NCBI GenBank assembly: GCA_005518205.2
Contig: RFFC02000012.1
Location: 1 to 64,000, forward strand
Length of the DNA stretch: 64,000 bases
Direction: 5' to 3'
From: Hormoscilla sp. GUM202
Lineage (GTDB): Bacteria; Cyanobacteriota; Cyanobacteriia; Cyanobacteriales; Desertifilaceae
Position numbers and translations under genes: made by a program. Under the pieces are notes generated by a model. That model did not search any database. It was not told where the DNA came from and saw only the letters and a program-made list of their open reading frames with translations. Positions 52,791 through 61,782 of the stretch are shown here, one piece after another (the stretch's first letter is position 1; every line of letters begins with the position of its first letter).

Positions 52791-54210
52791 CGCAGGCGGG
52801 CTTTAAAGTTGGACACGAAGCACTCCACGGTACAAATGGAGACGACACCATCGACGGTCAATATGGATCTGACTATCACCGTGGCCGAGATGGGAATGAC
52901 TTCATCGACGGAGGAGTTGGCTTTGGACATGACCGCCTCTTCGGCGATGGTGGGCACGACACCCTCTGGGGCCGACGGGGACACGACAGTCTCTCAGGAG
53001 GATATGGTGATGACTTCCTCTACGGTGGAGATGGGGATGACAGGCTCTACGGCCACCATGGATATGACTTCCTCGACGGCGGATCTGGTGATGACCGGCT
53101 CTACAGCGGCAGCGGCTATGAACAGACCACTCTTATCGGCGGATCTGGTAACGACTATCTCTGGGCCGGAGCTGGTAACGACAGTCTCTGGGGCGGAGAT
53201 GATAACGACCGTCTCCATGGCCACTTAGGGAACGACAGTCTCTGGGGCGAAGATGGAGACGACACTCTCTGGGCCGGAGGTGGTAACGACAGTCTTCTCG
53301 GTGGAGATGGAGACGACAGTCTTCTCGGTGGAGATGGGAATGACTACATCTATGACATATTTGATAACAACATCTTCTGGGGCGGATATGGTAACGACAC
53401 TCTCTGGAGCGGAGATGGAGACGACAGTCTCTGGGGCGAAGATGGAGACGACAGTCTCAGGGGCGGAAATGGAGACGACAGTCTCCAGGGCGGAGATGGA
53501 GACGACACTCTTATCGGTGCAGAAGGGAATGACTACATCTATGACATATTTGATAACAACATCTTCTGGGGCGGATCTCTGGGGCGGAAATGGAGACGAC
53601 ACTCTTCTCGGTGGAGAAGGGAATGACTACATCTATGTCTCATTTGATAACAACACTCTCTGGGGCGGAAATGGAGACGACACTCTTCTCGGTGGAGAGG
53701 GGTCTGACTTCCTCGACGGCGGATCTGGGAACGACAGTCTCTGGGGCGGATCTGGGAACGACAGTCTCTGGGGCGGATCTGGGAACGACAGTCTCTGGGG
53801 CAAAGATGGAGACGACAGTCTCTGGGGCGGATCTGGGAACGACAGTCTCTGGGGCGGAAATGGAGACGACACTCTTATCGGTGGAGAGGGGTCTGACTTT
53901 CTCTGGGGTGGACAGGGCGCCGATCTGTTCGTTATCGATAAGGATCACCTTGGCAATAATGTCATCATGGACTTTAACGTTGACACGGACGCCATCATGA
54001 TAAAAGGAGGTGTGCCTACCTCGCATGTACAGTTGTTGACGTGGTATCATCAGATGTGGATCACCAATCTACACATTTCCAAGATAGGATTCTTGGCCAC
54101 ACTACATGGCGTTGAGGATGCAGACAATATACAGGTAATTTACGAATAACTGGCAGCGGCTTTGATAATACGGTTCATGTTCATGTTCGTGTTGCCAATG
54201 TACGTAATTT

Positions 54211-54388
54211 GGCGTTGCACAACGACGGGATGATAAGGGTTGTTAATTGTTAATTGTCAATGGTTAATTGAAATAGTCATAAATAGCCATAGATGGATGT
54301 CTGAACGCTTTTCAATTTTCCTCGTTCCCTGGCTCCCGCCTGGGAACGGCAACCATTGACTGCTATCATCCCAAAAATGTGCAACGCC
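54211..54388. mobile_element. MITE, GGCGTTGCACAA family, copy 2
   Basis: 178 bp with ends GGCGTTGCACAA and TGTGCAACGCC and an 8-bp duplication CGTAATTT (54203-54210 and 54389-54396). The right duplication ends at the last base of the TamB-like gene's stop codon. Confidence 0.85.
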
Positions 54389-54395
54389 CGTAATT

Positions 54396-57300
54396 TTAGA
54401 ATTTAACTTCGTACTCAATTTGGGCTCGATCGTCTCCAGAGAAATTCGTAGCGCCGCGCAGACGCAGGCGATCGCTTACTGTGACGCGCAGACTGAATTG
54501 GGCTGGTCGATCGTCAGTCAGGATCTTTAAGATGGATGCTCCGAAGTTGTCGGTAATTTTAAGGCTGGCTTCTGCTCCTAAACTTAGGGGGAAGTTGGGA
54601 TCTTGCTTGGCTGCTGTGGTTTCGTTGAAGTTCAGGACGGGGAAAAGGCGCAGTGCTGTTAATTCTAGTTTGTCGGCGATTGTGTTCTCGATGTTGGACA
54701 AGAGGGCGTTTCCTGCTAAGTTGGCTAGGGCTAAGGTACTGTCCGATCCACTCAGGGTATTCGCTAAGTTCCCGCCCAGCAAGGCGATAATTTCTGATTG
54801 GCTGCGACGGGGGGAACTGCTGAGTGTTAGGGCGTTACCAGTTTGAATTCCAGAGGCCTGGCCTTCTACTCTGGCTTCAATTTCTACGGTTTGCGTTCCT
54901 AAACCACCTAGTACGGGCCGATCGCTAATCTCTGGAGGACTCAAGAAGATTCCCTCCTCTGATGCGCTAGTAACATTAGCTTGTCGAGCACCTGCTATTT
55001 CCGTCACCGCAGTTTCTAAGCGAATATCTAAGTCTGGTTCCAGTCCCTGACGAGGTCTAAACCGCGCCTTGTGATCGTAGTTCTCGGTGAGACGAAACTG
55101 GGTAGTATAGAGATTCACATATCCTCGCGGTAAGAAAATGTCTCCATCAGGACGCATGTCTTCTATTGTACCGTTGATGGTCAAATCCCCTGTGGCACGA
55201 ATATTCATTAACCCTGGCCAGCGCAATGACACCCGATCGCCCAAACTAATCTGCAAATTCTCCAATTCTGCCCCTAGGGCCGCCTCTGCGCTAGCTTCCT
55301 GCCCGCTAGCGACATTAGGCCTACGGTCCGCGGACGGCCCGAAAAATCGGCTCCCTACGGCTTCGCTGGAAACGTTGGCTTCCGCTGCCTGGGATAAGAA
55401 AATTTTGCCTTTGGGAATGCGAATATTTCCCCCGATTTTAGGGCTCATGGCTGTCCCACTCACCACAATATTACCATTCACCTCCCCAGAAAATATCTCG
55501 TTGAAATCCAGGGCTAGGTTTTCCAGGTCGATCGTCAACGGGTTGTCCACAGTGCTAAAGTATGCGCTGCGCGCACGCTGCGCGGACGAGAGTAAAGGAA
55601 GTTCCCCTGCTACCCGCAGTTGCCCGCCACTGAAATTACCCTCCCACCGTTCCACAAATATGCGATCGCCATCAAACTTCACCAGTCCCTTCACATCCGT
55701 TAAAGGCGGTAAGTGAGGGTACTGCTCTGTTGTAAATATACCATTCTCGATCAGCAAACTGCCATCCACCACCGGGCGATCGAAAGTCCCTCGGATCTCA
55801 ACCAAGACAAACCCACTCCCCCCGCCCCATTTTACCTGTTCCCTGCTCAGTATATCCAGCACTGCCAGACCCTCATCTTCGACATACGCATCCATCTGGA
55901 TTTCCTGACTAATCGGAGAAACTGCCCCCTCGTTACCAGGATCTGCCTGGTAACGCAGTAAATTAGGAATGCTACCTTTGATTTTCACCAATTCCGCACC
56001 ACCTGCTCTTACTTGAGAGCCAAACCTCAATAGACCATTGTCCAAAGAAAAACTCCCCTTCGCCAACTCCAATGCGGTTTCATTCAGAGTCCCATCCACA
56101 AGCCGCATTTCCCCGATCCCCCGGGGATTTTCTAACGTCCCTCCTCCTAGGGTAGCCGTCACATTTATTTTCCCAGTAATATCAACGGAAAACTTCTGGG
56201 GCACAAACCTTTCTATCAATTCTACAGGCAGATTTTCCAGGCGCAGTTGGCCTGATTGTTGTTCTACCCCAACCTGTCCATTAAATGTTAGCAGAATTGG
56301 ACCCGACTCAATTCTGATTGGATCCAGGGAAAGCACATTATCTGCAAAGCCGCCTTTCAGGACGATCGGGTTAAAATCATACTCTCCCCAAGACCAATCT
56401 GTACCCAAAACATCAAAATCCACTATCATACCCGTAGCGGGTGCTGTTGCCAAATCCACTTCTCCTTTCATACTACCATCTAACTCGGATAGTTCTGGGA
56501 TCGGATTAGTCTCTTGCTGAAATGCCCGACGCTGGACTAAAGTACTAATTTCCGAGAAGCGGCGCAATTGCCAAAGAACATCTTTTTCTGTCTCGCCGAC
56601 GGGGAATATTTCCAGATCTGTGGCTTTAGCATAGCTAGGTGGTGCTAAACCTCTGGCAATGTCTGCGAAATTCAACCACTTTAGTGTTTCTAGTATCTCC
56701 TGGATGTCTCCTTTTACTATCTTAATGTTCCCATCCCCTGTCTCTGTGAGGATGTTGTATTTCCCTGCCAACTTATATTCACTGTTCCCCAGATCCAAAC
56801 TGGCATTTTCCAGTGTCCCTAAACCTGTCCCGTACCGAAAAGTCGCTTCCAGGTTGTCGGCTTGCAGATGACCTACCGCCGGATGCTCTATCGTAACTGT
56901 TCCTTCCAGACAGTTTCCCTGATTTTTCTGGAACGGTACGGGATGTCCTCTGAATTCATTAAGGCAATTTTTGAGATTAATGTCAAAATCACCCCACAAT
57001 TTACCTGATAGCTGTCCTGTATCGTTTCCAGAGACACCCACCCATGTCGTTGCCTGCTGGCGAACGACAGGGTGGGTGCTCTTGGAAACGAGCCCTAGGT
57101 CTGGCTGTATGTTGAGCATCCCCAATTGGAAGTTATCCATATCTATTAGCAGTCGATCGCCCAAAGACCTGCCAGTCGCGATCGCCTCATCCACTTTCAC
57201 CGTGAAAGACTCTGGATAATAATTTGACTTCAGTACCAAAGCAATTTGGTCTTCATTTCCTTTCAGATCTATATTTACTCCCTCACCTACTTCTGCTATG

Positions 57301-60125
57301 ACTGGACCAGACATATCGGGGTCAAAAGCCAGATCGTTTACTCCCAAACCCCGCAGCCGCAAATTTCCATTTACCCTTGGGGTGATAATTTCTCCTCCAA
57401 TCGCGCCCGCAAAATCCACATTACCTGTCAGTCGTTTCCAGAGATACCCACCCATTGTCGTGACGCGAAAGCGCACGACAGGGTGGGTACTCTCGGAAAC
57501 GAGTTTAACATTTTCTGGCACGGGTAACTCTGCCAGATTCAGATCCTTCAGGTCCAGATTCAGATCCAAGTTACTAAGAAGTGGGTTCTCTAAATTCGGC
57601 AAAATTGAACCATTAGCACTCAGTCCCGGAGCCGATACCTGCTGAATTAAAACCCGATCGCCATTCCATACCCAATTTGCCTTCAGGGGACCTCGCTCTA
57701 ACACTGGGTCTCTAAAGAGCACTACCTCTCCTTCACCCTCGATATCAGCTATAGTTTTGGCATTTACATCTCCCGCAAATTTTAACACAGTTGAGCCGGA
57801 AATTCCCTGTAATAATGGTGGTATTTCTAAACCCAGGCTACTCAGGCGATCGATCTCCACCCTCGGGGCCTGAACCAATGCTTGCCATTCCCCATCCTTT
57901 AGTCTCCCGGACGCCTCAACCAAGCTATCAGCAACCCAAAGGCTACCCTCTGCTGTAGCTTCAATAGTATCAGGCGCGATCGCATCCGTTAAAGACCCTG
58001 CTAACCGCACAGTTCCGGTTAGTGGTCCCAGCAAACCAGGCGGTACTTCTGGAGAAAGCCGTTCCGGATCGATATCAAGAGTTTGCACCTTAGCTTGCCA
58101 TTCTCCCGACTGCAACTGACCCGATAAGTCTACTCTCCCACCAGCAACGAAAAGCCTTGAACCCTGGATATTTTCCAGATCCAAAGATTCTAAAGAACCC
58201 CACACTTTCGCCTCTCCAGTCAAAGGAACTTGTAAACTAGGTGGCAGTTTTGGTGATATTTCTCCCAACTTAATTTTGTTAATATGAAACCCAACTTGCC
58301 ATTCTTTTCCTCTAGACTCCCCTCTCCTTAAGATACCACTAGCCAAACCCCTCGCTGTGGTGATTCTGGCATCCGCTTGCAAACCACCTCCTGCTATATT
58401 AGCAGATAATTCCCCTCGAATATCAGTGGGCGGACCAAATATTGCCCCCTCAGCAGAAATCTCTCCCAGAGTGATATCATCTGGACTGAAGCCATAAAGT
58501 TGGGCGATCGCATCTCCTGGGATCTTATCCACCATAAAATCCAGGGCTATTCCCGCCTTTTCCCCCAGCTTCACCTCTCCTTTAGCAGTAAGCACACCCC
58601 CTACCTCTGGTTTTACCTCCACCGACTCTACTACCAGAGTATTATTAATGAATTGTGCCTGAGCGCTAATCTCGCTATACTCTACCTTGTCGATCCGAAT
58701 TGGTTTTGTAGTCGTTAAGTTTCCCTGCACCACAGGCCCGTCAAACGGTCCCTCTATCCTTGCCTCTATTTTTACCTCCCCCGTCATCTGGACGGGCGGC
58801 GAGACCCCCACAGTTTCGATGGTATGTTCTAGAGTTACAGGTCCTACCTGCGCTAACACATCCAGACCCTTCTCAATATTAATCTCCCCCTGGGCTGTTA
58901 CTGGAATTTTGCCAGCGTAGAGAGTTGAAACCTCTTCTAAAGATATCAATTTATCCTGGAAGTTCAATCTCCCTTGGGTCTGGGCGATCTGCAAAGGCTT
59001 TTGATTTTCCGATGCTGGTGCGTAGGTCGCTGCGATGTCCTGAAAACTGACCGTACCATTTAAAGACGGCTGGTCATTCCGATATCTAACAGAGATGTTA
59101 CTATCTAAAATCCCAGATTGGACAGTAACTGCCAAAAAATCGGGGATTAAACTGCTGAGGGGGGCCAGGCAGAGGGTTTGGGTACGCAGCTGCACGTTAG
59201 CTTGCCTTTGAGGAAGCTGCACGTTTCCTTGGGCATTAAAATCACCTCCAGAGTCTAATTTGCCATTGATATCGAACCGAAAGTTTTGGTTGTTACCGAA
59301 AATGTTCAGTTGACCATTTATACTGGACAAGCTAATCGTGTCCGAGAGCGCCCACCCTGTCGCTCGCCTGCCCGGCAGCGACATGGGTGGGCGTCTCTGG
59401 ACACGATCGGGGGCTTTTTGCGGAAATGGCACGATCTGGATTCGAGCATCTTGAATTGCTACCTGGTCTGTGGAAATCTTCAGCCAAGTTTCTGGTTGTG
59501 GTTGGATAGTCAAGTTTAACCAATTACCCTCTTCATCCTCTTGAAGATAAACCTCTGGTCGGATTAACCTGATATCTAAATTTACACTGAGCGATTGCAC
59601 GCTCCGGGACCCCTCCGCTGCGCCGTGCACGCTACGCGATCGGGACCACAACATCGGTCTGAGAGCAACATTAACTTCCACAACCTCGATAGCAGCATAG
59701 GAAGCATCGGTTTCGGTGGGTGGTAAACTCGAACTGCCAAACCGCAGACGGAAATTACCCGGCGGGAGTTGAGGAACGATGCTTTCCAGTTGGCCCATGC
59801 GGAATTCGCGGTCAATCATGCCGTCGATCGCTTCTTCCACTGTCGGTGCTAACTCTTGGTGCAGCCATCTCCAGCCAGACCAAGCGCCAGCACTAGCACC
59901 CACCAGCAACAAGCTTCCGATCGCGACAACTGCGCAGCGGAGGGTTCCCTCCGCGTGCCAGCCGTGGGTCGGAGAGGGTACTGGTAGACGCCTGCGCAAC
60001 CACAGGAGTCGATTACCCCGACGCGCTGGTGCTGTAGGGGGCTTGGGATCGGGTTGGTTATTGGAGTTTGACTCATTAGTCATGCCATCATTGCCTGTAA
60101 AAATACTCTTGGTCAGTAGGGACAA
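54396..60125 (-). CDS. tamB: TamB-like (DUF490) inter-membrane protein with repeat insertions
   Basis: 1909 codons. One N-terminal membrane segment (VVAIGSLLLVGASAGAWSG), a very long run of amphipathic beta repeats (AsmA-like bridge), and a C-terminal DUF490 domain: NIRATGDLTINGTIEDMRPDGDIFLPRGYVNLYTTQFRL, SRRSQSEIIALLGG and a terminal strand DDRAQIEYEVKF. TamB-type bridges span the periplasm and aid outer-membrane protein or lipid transport. No TamA/Omp85 gene is adjacent. The true start is probably 60083 (MTNESNSNNQ). At least six repeats are read through: 59921-59975, 59590-59645, 59337-59405, 57433-57501, 57023-57090 and 55310-55371, with smaller ones near 55560 and 55930. They add Arg/Ser/Pro-rich segments such as APDRVQRRPPMSLPGRRATG. 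Confidence 0.9.
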   Translation of the reverse strand: MSLLTKSIFTGNDGMTNESNSNNQPDPKPPTAPARRGNRLLWLRRRLPVPSPTHGWHAEGTLRCAVVAIGSLLLVGASAGAWSGWRWLHQELAPTVEEAIDGMIDREFRMGQLESIVPQLPPGNFRLRFGSSSLPPTETDASYAAIEVVEVNVALRPMLWSRSRSVHGAAEGSRSVQSLSVNLDIRLIRPEVYLQEDEEGNWLNLTIQPQPETWLKISTDQVAIQDARIQIVPFPQKAPDRVQRRPPMSLPGRRATGWALSDTISLSSINGQLNIFGNNQNFRFDINGKLDSGGDFNAQGNVQLPQRQANVQLRTQTLCLAPLSSLIPDFLAVTVQSGILDSNISVRYRNDQPSLNGTVSFQDIAATYAPASENQKPLQIAQTQGRLNFQDKLISLEEVSTLYAGKIPVTAQGEINIEKGLDVLAQVGPVTLEHTIETVGVSPPVQMTGEVKIEARIEGPFDGPVVQGNLTTTKPIRIDKVEYSEISAQAQFINNTLVVESVEVKPEVGGVLTAKGEVKLGEKAGIALDFMVDKIPGDAIAQLYGFSPDDITLGEISAEGAIFGPPTDIRGELSANIAGGGLQADARITTARGLASGILRRGESRGKEWQVGFHINKIKLGEISPKLPPSLQVPLTGEAKVWGSLESLDLENIQGSRLFVAGGRVDLSGQLQSGEWQAKVQTLDIDPERLSPEVPPGLLGPLTGTVRLAGSLTDAIAPDTIEATAEGSLWVADSLVEASGRLKDGEWQALVQAPRVEIDRLSSLGLEIPPLLQGISGSTVLKFAGDVNAKTIADIEGEGEVVLFRDPVLERGPLKANWVWNGDRVLIQQVSAPGLSANGSILPNLENPLLSNLDLNLDLKDLNLAELPVPENVKLVSESTHPVVRFRVTTMGGYLWKRLTGNVDFAGAIGGEIITPRVNGNLRLRGLGVNDLAFDPDMSGPVIAEVGEGVNIDLKGNEDQIALVLKSNYYPESFTVKVDEAIATGRSLGDRLLIDMDNFQLGMLNIQPDLGLVSKSTHPVVRQQATTWVGVSGNDTGQLSGKLWGDFDINLKNCLNEFRGHPVPFQKNQGNCLEGTVTIEHPAVGHLQADNLEATFRYGTGLGTLENASLDLGNSEYKLAGKYNILTETGDGNIKIVKGDIQEILETLKWLNFADIARGLAPPSYAKATDLEIFPVGETEKDVLWQLRRFSEISTLVQRRAFQQETNPIPELSELDGSMKGEVDLATAPATGMIVDFDVLGTDWSWGEYDFNPIVLKGGFADNVLSLDPIRIESGPILLTFNGQVGVEQQSGQLRLENLPVELIERFVPQKFSVDITGKINVTATLGGGTLENPRGIGEMRLVDGTLNETALELAKGSFSLDNGLLRFGSQVRAGGAELVKIKGSIPNLLRYQADPGNEGAVSPISQEIQMDAYVEDEGLAVLDILSREQVKWGGGSGFVLVEIRGTFDRPVVDGSLLIENGIFTTEQYPHLPPLTDVKGLVKFDGDRIFVERWEGNFSGGQLRVAGELPLLSSAQRARSAYFSTVDNPLTIDLENLALDFNEIFSGEVNGNIVVSGTAMSPKIGGNIRIPKGKIFLSQAAEANVSSEAVGSRFFGPSADRRPNVASGQEASAEAALGAELENLQISLGDRVSLRWPGLMNIRATGDLTINGTIEDMRPDGDIFLPRGYVNLYTTQFRLTENYDHKARFRPRQGLEPDLDIRLETAVTEIAGARQANVTSASEEGIFLSPPEISDRPVLGGLGTQTVEIEARVEGQASGIQTGNALTLSSSPRRSQSEIIALLGGNLANTLSGSDSTLALANLAGNALLSNIENTIADKLELTALRLFPVLNFNETTAAKQDPNFPLSLGAEASLKITDNFGASILKILTDDRPAQFSLRVTVSDRLRLRGATNFSGDDRAQIEYEVKF
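55310..55371. repeat. Palindromic repeat in tamB (GGTCCGCGGACGGCCCG type)
   Basis: GC-rich inverted segments CGGTCCGCGGACGG and TCCCTACGGCTTCGCTGG encode VGSRFFGPSADRRPNVASG. A related GGACCGTCCGCGGGCCGATC lies at 6547 in intergenic DNA. A smaller one, GCGCTGCGCGCACGCTGCGC, is at 55563-55585. Confidence 0.65.
57023..57090. repeat. Family A palindrome in tamB (a)
   Basis: 68 bp with arms CGTTTCCAGAGACACCCACC and GGGTGGGTGCTCTTGGAAAC; encodes [20 protein letters not shown]. Confidence 0.92.
57433..57501. repeat. Family A palindrome in tamB (b)
   Basis: 69 bp with arms CGTTTCCAGAGATACCCACC and GGGTGGGTACTCTCGGAAAC; encodes SESTHPVVRFRVTTMGGYLW. Confidence 0.92.
59337..59405. repeat. Family A palindrome in tamB (c)
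   Basis: 69 bp with arms CGTGTCCGAGAGCGCCCACC and GGGTGGGCGTCTCTGGACAC; encodes RVQRRPPMSLPGRRATGWAL. Confidence 0.92.
59590..59645. repeat. Palindromic repeat in tamB (GCACGCTCCGGGACCC type)
   Basis: GATTGCACGCTCCGGGACCC then CTCCGCTGCGCCGTGCACGC encode RSRSVHGAAEGSRSVQS. Related strings GCACGCTCCGGGAACCCTCC at 18856 and GGTCCGGGAGCCTGC at 7058 and 43482. Confidence 0.7.
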
Positions 60126-60139
60126 CTTGCATTGTCCTG

Positions 60140-60161
60140 CTGTATCCCCGAGGGGATACAG
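60140..60161. repeat. Minimal CTGTATCCCCGAGGGGATAC palindrome
   Basis: A perfect hairpin in the divergent region between tamB and the DUF3110 gene; the short form of the family at 25952 and 31222. Confidence 0.8.
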
Positions 60162-60259
60162 GGTGATGGTCTAGATTGTTAGATTAACGCATGTGGAGTA
60201 TTGTGTAAAGAGCACAAGTTGCTCCAACAGGCGCAGGAAGGTTACATCAGCACAGAACA

Positions 60260-60673
60260 ATGCGAGTACATGTCTTACTTTTTAATGCCCGCACGGAAAA
60301 TGAGGGAATTCACACAATTACCATCGGGGGTCGCAATTATGTCCTCATGTTTGAAGATGAAGACGACGCCACCCGCTATGCTATGTTACTAGAAGCCCAA
60401 GATTTTGGCTCTCCTACCGTTGAGGCCCTCGAGGAAGACGAAATCAAAGAATTTTGCGCCGAAGCAAGTTACGACTGGAAGTTGGTGCCCAAAAACTTTA
60501 GACCTAGTACCCCGGAAGAACGCCTGTTGTTGGCCCCCCCAGAGACGAACCTGGAAAATCCTGACTGGGACCCAACTGCCCCTCCCGAGAGAGTCGAACG
60601 ATCTTCTGCGCCCCCAAGGACAGAAGATTCAGAACTAGACCGAATTCGCCAGCAATTGGAAAAACTGCTATGA
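60260..60673 (+). CDS. DUF3110 protein
   Basis: 137 residues. Start MRVHVLLFNARTENEGIHTI, then YVLMFEDEDDATRYAMLLEAQDFG and VEALEEDEIKEFCAEASYDWKLVP match DUF3110, a small cyanobacterial/plastid family of unknown role. The second half is Pro/Glu-rich and ends in a short helix (LDRIRQQLEKLL). Its stop overlaps the murQ start (ATGA at 60670), so the two are translationally coupled. The first ~80 residues are the conserved domain. Confidence 0.9.
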   Translation: MRVHVLLFNARTENEGIHTITIGGRNYVLMFEDEDDATRYAMLLEAQDFGSPTVEALEEDEIKEFCAEASYDWKLVPKNFRPSTPEERLLLAPPETNLENPDWDPTAPPERVERSSAPPRTEDSELDRIRQQLEKLL

Positions 60674-61614
60674 AGAATATCCTGCGGAACCTGGGGCATC
60701 TGTTGACGGAACAGGTTAATCCTGATAGTCTCAACCTGGACCAGCTGAGTTCTCTGGAATTAGTGGAACTCTTCAATCGAGAGGACGCCCAGGTACTAAC
60801 CGCGATCGCGGCTGCTAAAACCCAGTTGGCCCAAGCAATTGACCGCACGGCTGCTTTACTACGTAGGGGCGGACGTCTGTTTTATGCTGGCGCAGGGACT
60901 AGCGGACGACTGGGGGTCTTGGATGCAGCTGAATGTCCTCCCACTTTTTGTACCCACCCAGATTTGGTCCAGGGGATAATTGCTGGCGGTGCCGGAGCCT
61001 TGGTGCGCAGTTTGGAAGATTTGGAGGACCGGTTTGAAGATGGCATGCAGGCGATCGCCCAGCGCCACCTGACGGCAATGGATGTGGCGATCTCTATTAC
61101 GGCAGGCGGGACCACCCCTTTTGTCCGCGGCATCTTGCAAGGGGCCCGACAGCGGGGTGCTACCACCATCTTTATGGCCTGCGTTCCCCCAGAACAAGTC
61201 AAGGTTGATGCTGACATCGATATTCGCCTCCTAGTTGGTCCAGAAGTGCTGGCCGGTTCAACCAGACTCAAAGCTGGCACGGTTACCAAAATGGCCCTGA
61301 ATATAATCTCGACTGGCGTGATGGTGCAGCTGGGTAAAGTCTACGGCAATCGCATGGTCGATATGGCCGTGACTAATCACAAGTTATACGATCGCGCCCT
61401 CCGCACGCTCCAAGACCTCACCGGTCTGGAACGGAGTGACTGTGCCCTGTTGCTGGAAAATAGCGGACGCAATGTCAAACTGGCTTTACTCATGCATTGG
61501 ACCGGTTTAGACAAACAGCAGGCTGCTAACCTCCTCGATCGACATGATGGTAATCTCAGAGCAGCAAAGAACAGCAATGACCACTCCGATGTCTCCTCGA
61601 TGTCTCTGGGGTAG
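60670..61614 (+). CDS. murQ: N-acetylmuramic acid 6-phosphate etherase
   Basis: 314 codons. SIS-domain motifs: LFYAGAGTSGRLGVLDAAECPPTF, ITAGGTTPFVRGIL and LAGSTRLKAGTVTKMALNIIST. It cleaves MurNAc-6-P to GlcNAc-6-P and lactate in peptidoglycan recycling. Coupled to the DUF3110 gene. The last residues NSNDHSDVSSMSLG are encoded by the beginning of a family B-type palindrome block (61590-61730); homologues end near LLDRHDGNLRAA plus a short tail, so the repeat supplied a new stop codon. Confidence 0.94.
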   Translation: MKNILRNLGHLLTEQVNPDSLNLDQLSSLELVELFNREDAQVLTAIAAAKTQLAQAIDRTAALLRRGGRLFYAGAGTSGRLGVLDAAECPPTFCTHPDLVQGIIAGGAGALVRSLEDLEDRFEDGMQAIAQRHLTAMDVAISITAGGTTPFVRGILQGARQRGATTIFMACVPPEQVKVDADIDIRLLVGPEVLAGSTRLKAGTVTKMALNIISTGVMVQLGKVYGNRMVDMAVTNHKLYDRALRTLQDLTGLERSDCALLLENSGRNVKLALLMHWTGLDKQQAANLLDRHDGNLRAAKNSNDHSDVSSMSLG

Positions 61615-61732
61615 TGCGAGTAGCGCTCCCCAGAGACATCGAAGATATCTCCTGTGTGCCGAGTCCCTTGGGACAAGAGCACAACAGGAGATATCGGAAG
61701 GACGCACGGCGAAAACCCGGGAGACATCGTAA
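61585..61732. repeat. Nested family B palindromes at the murQ 3' end
   Basis: An outer GATGTCTCCTCGATGTCTCT and CCGGGAGACATCG pair, an inner CTGGGGTAGTGCGAGTAGCG..CCCCAG hairpin, and GATATCTCCTGTG..ACAGGAGATATC. Several elements are inserted in one another. They cover the murQ stop and part of the gap to the next gene. Confidence 0.75.
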
Positions 61733-61782
61733 AATGATTATAGAAACAAAAATCTAAATAAGCATTAAATTTTCAATGAAAA

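Larger units (their letters stand above)
52461..54149 (+). pseudogene. RTX-type calcium-binding repeat protein, interrupted and frameshifted
   Basis: The original start is probably ATG 52461 (AGAGG upstream), reading MQSNQGKFIYGKVGHEALHGT. The frame ends soon after, inside an insertion (52523-52832), and resumes at 52803 with FKVGHEALHGTNGDDTIDG. About 30 RTX nonapeptides follow (consensus [12 protein letters not shown] period 27 bp) with two [13 protein letters not shown] spacers. At about 53575 the frame shifts: GGCGGATCT runs into CTGGGGCGG, as if 14 bp of a repeat were deleted. The second frame continues to 54149 with more repeats and a C-terminal [20 protein letters not shown] segment. 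Probably non-functional as it stands; a start at 52760 would use repeat-derived codons. Confidence 0.82.

Noticed and set aside
52739..53602. Long antisense frames rich in [11 protein letters not shown]
   Set aside because: They are reverse translations of the RTX repeat, whose 27-bp period keeps several frames open.
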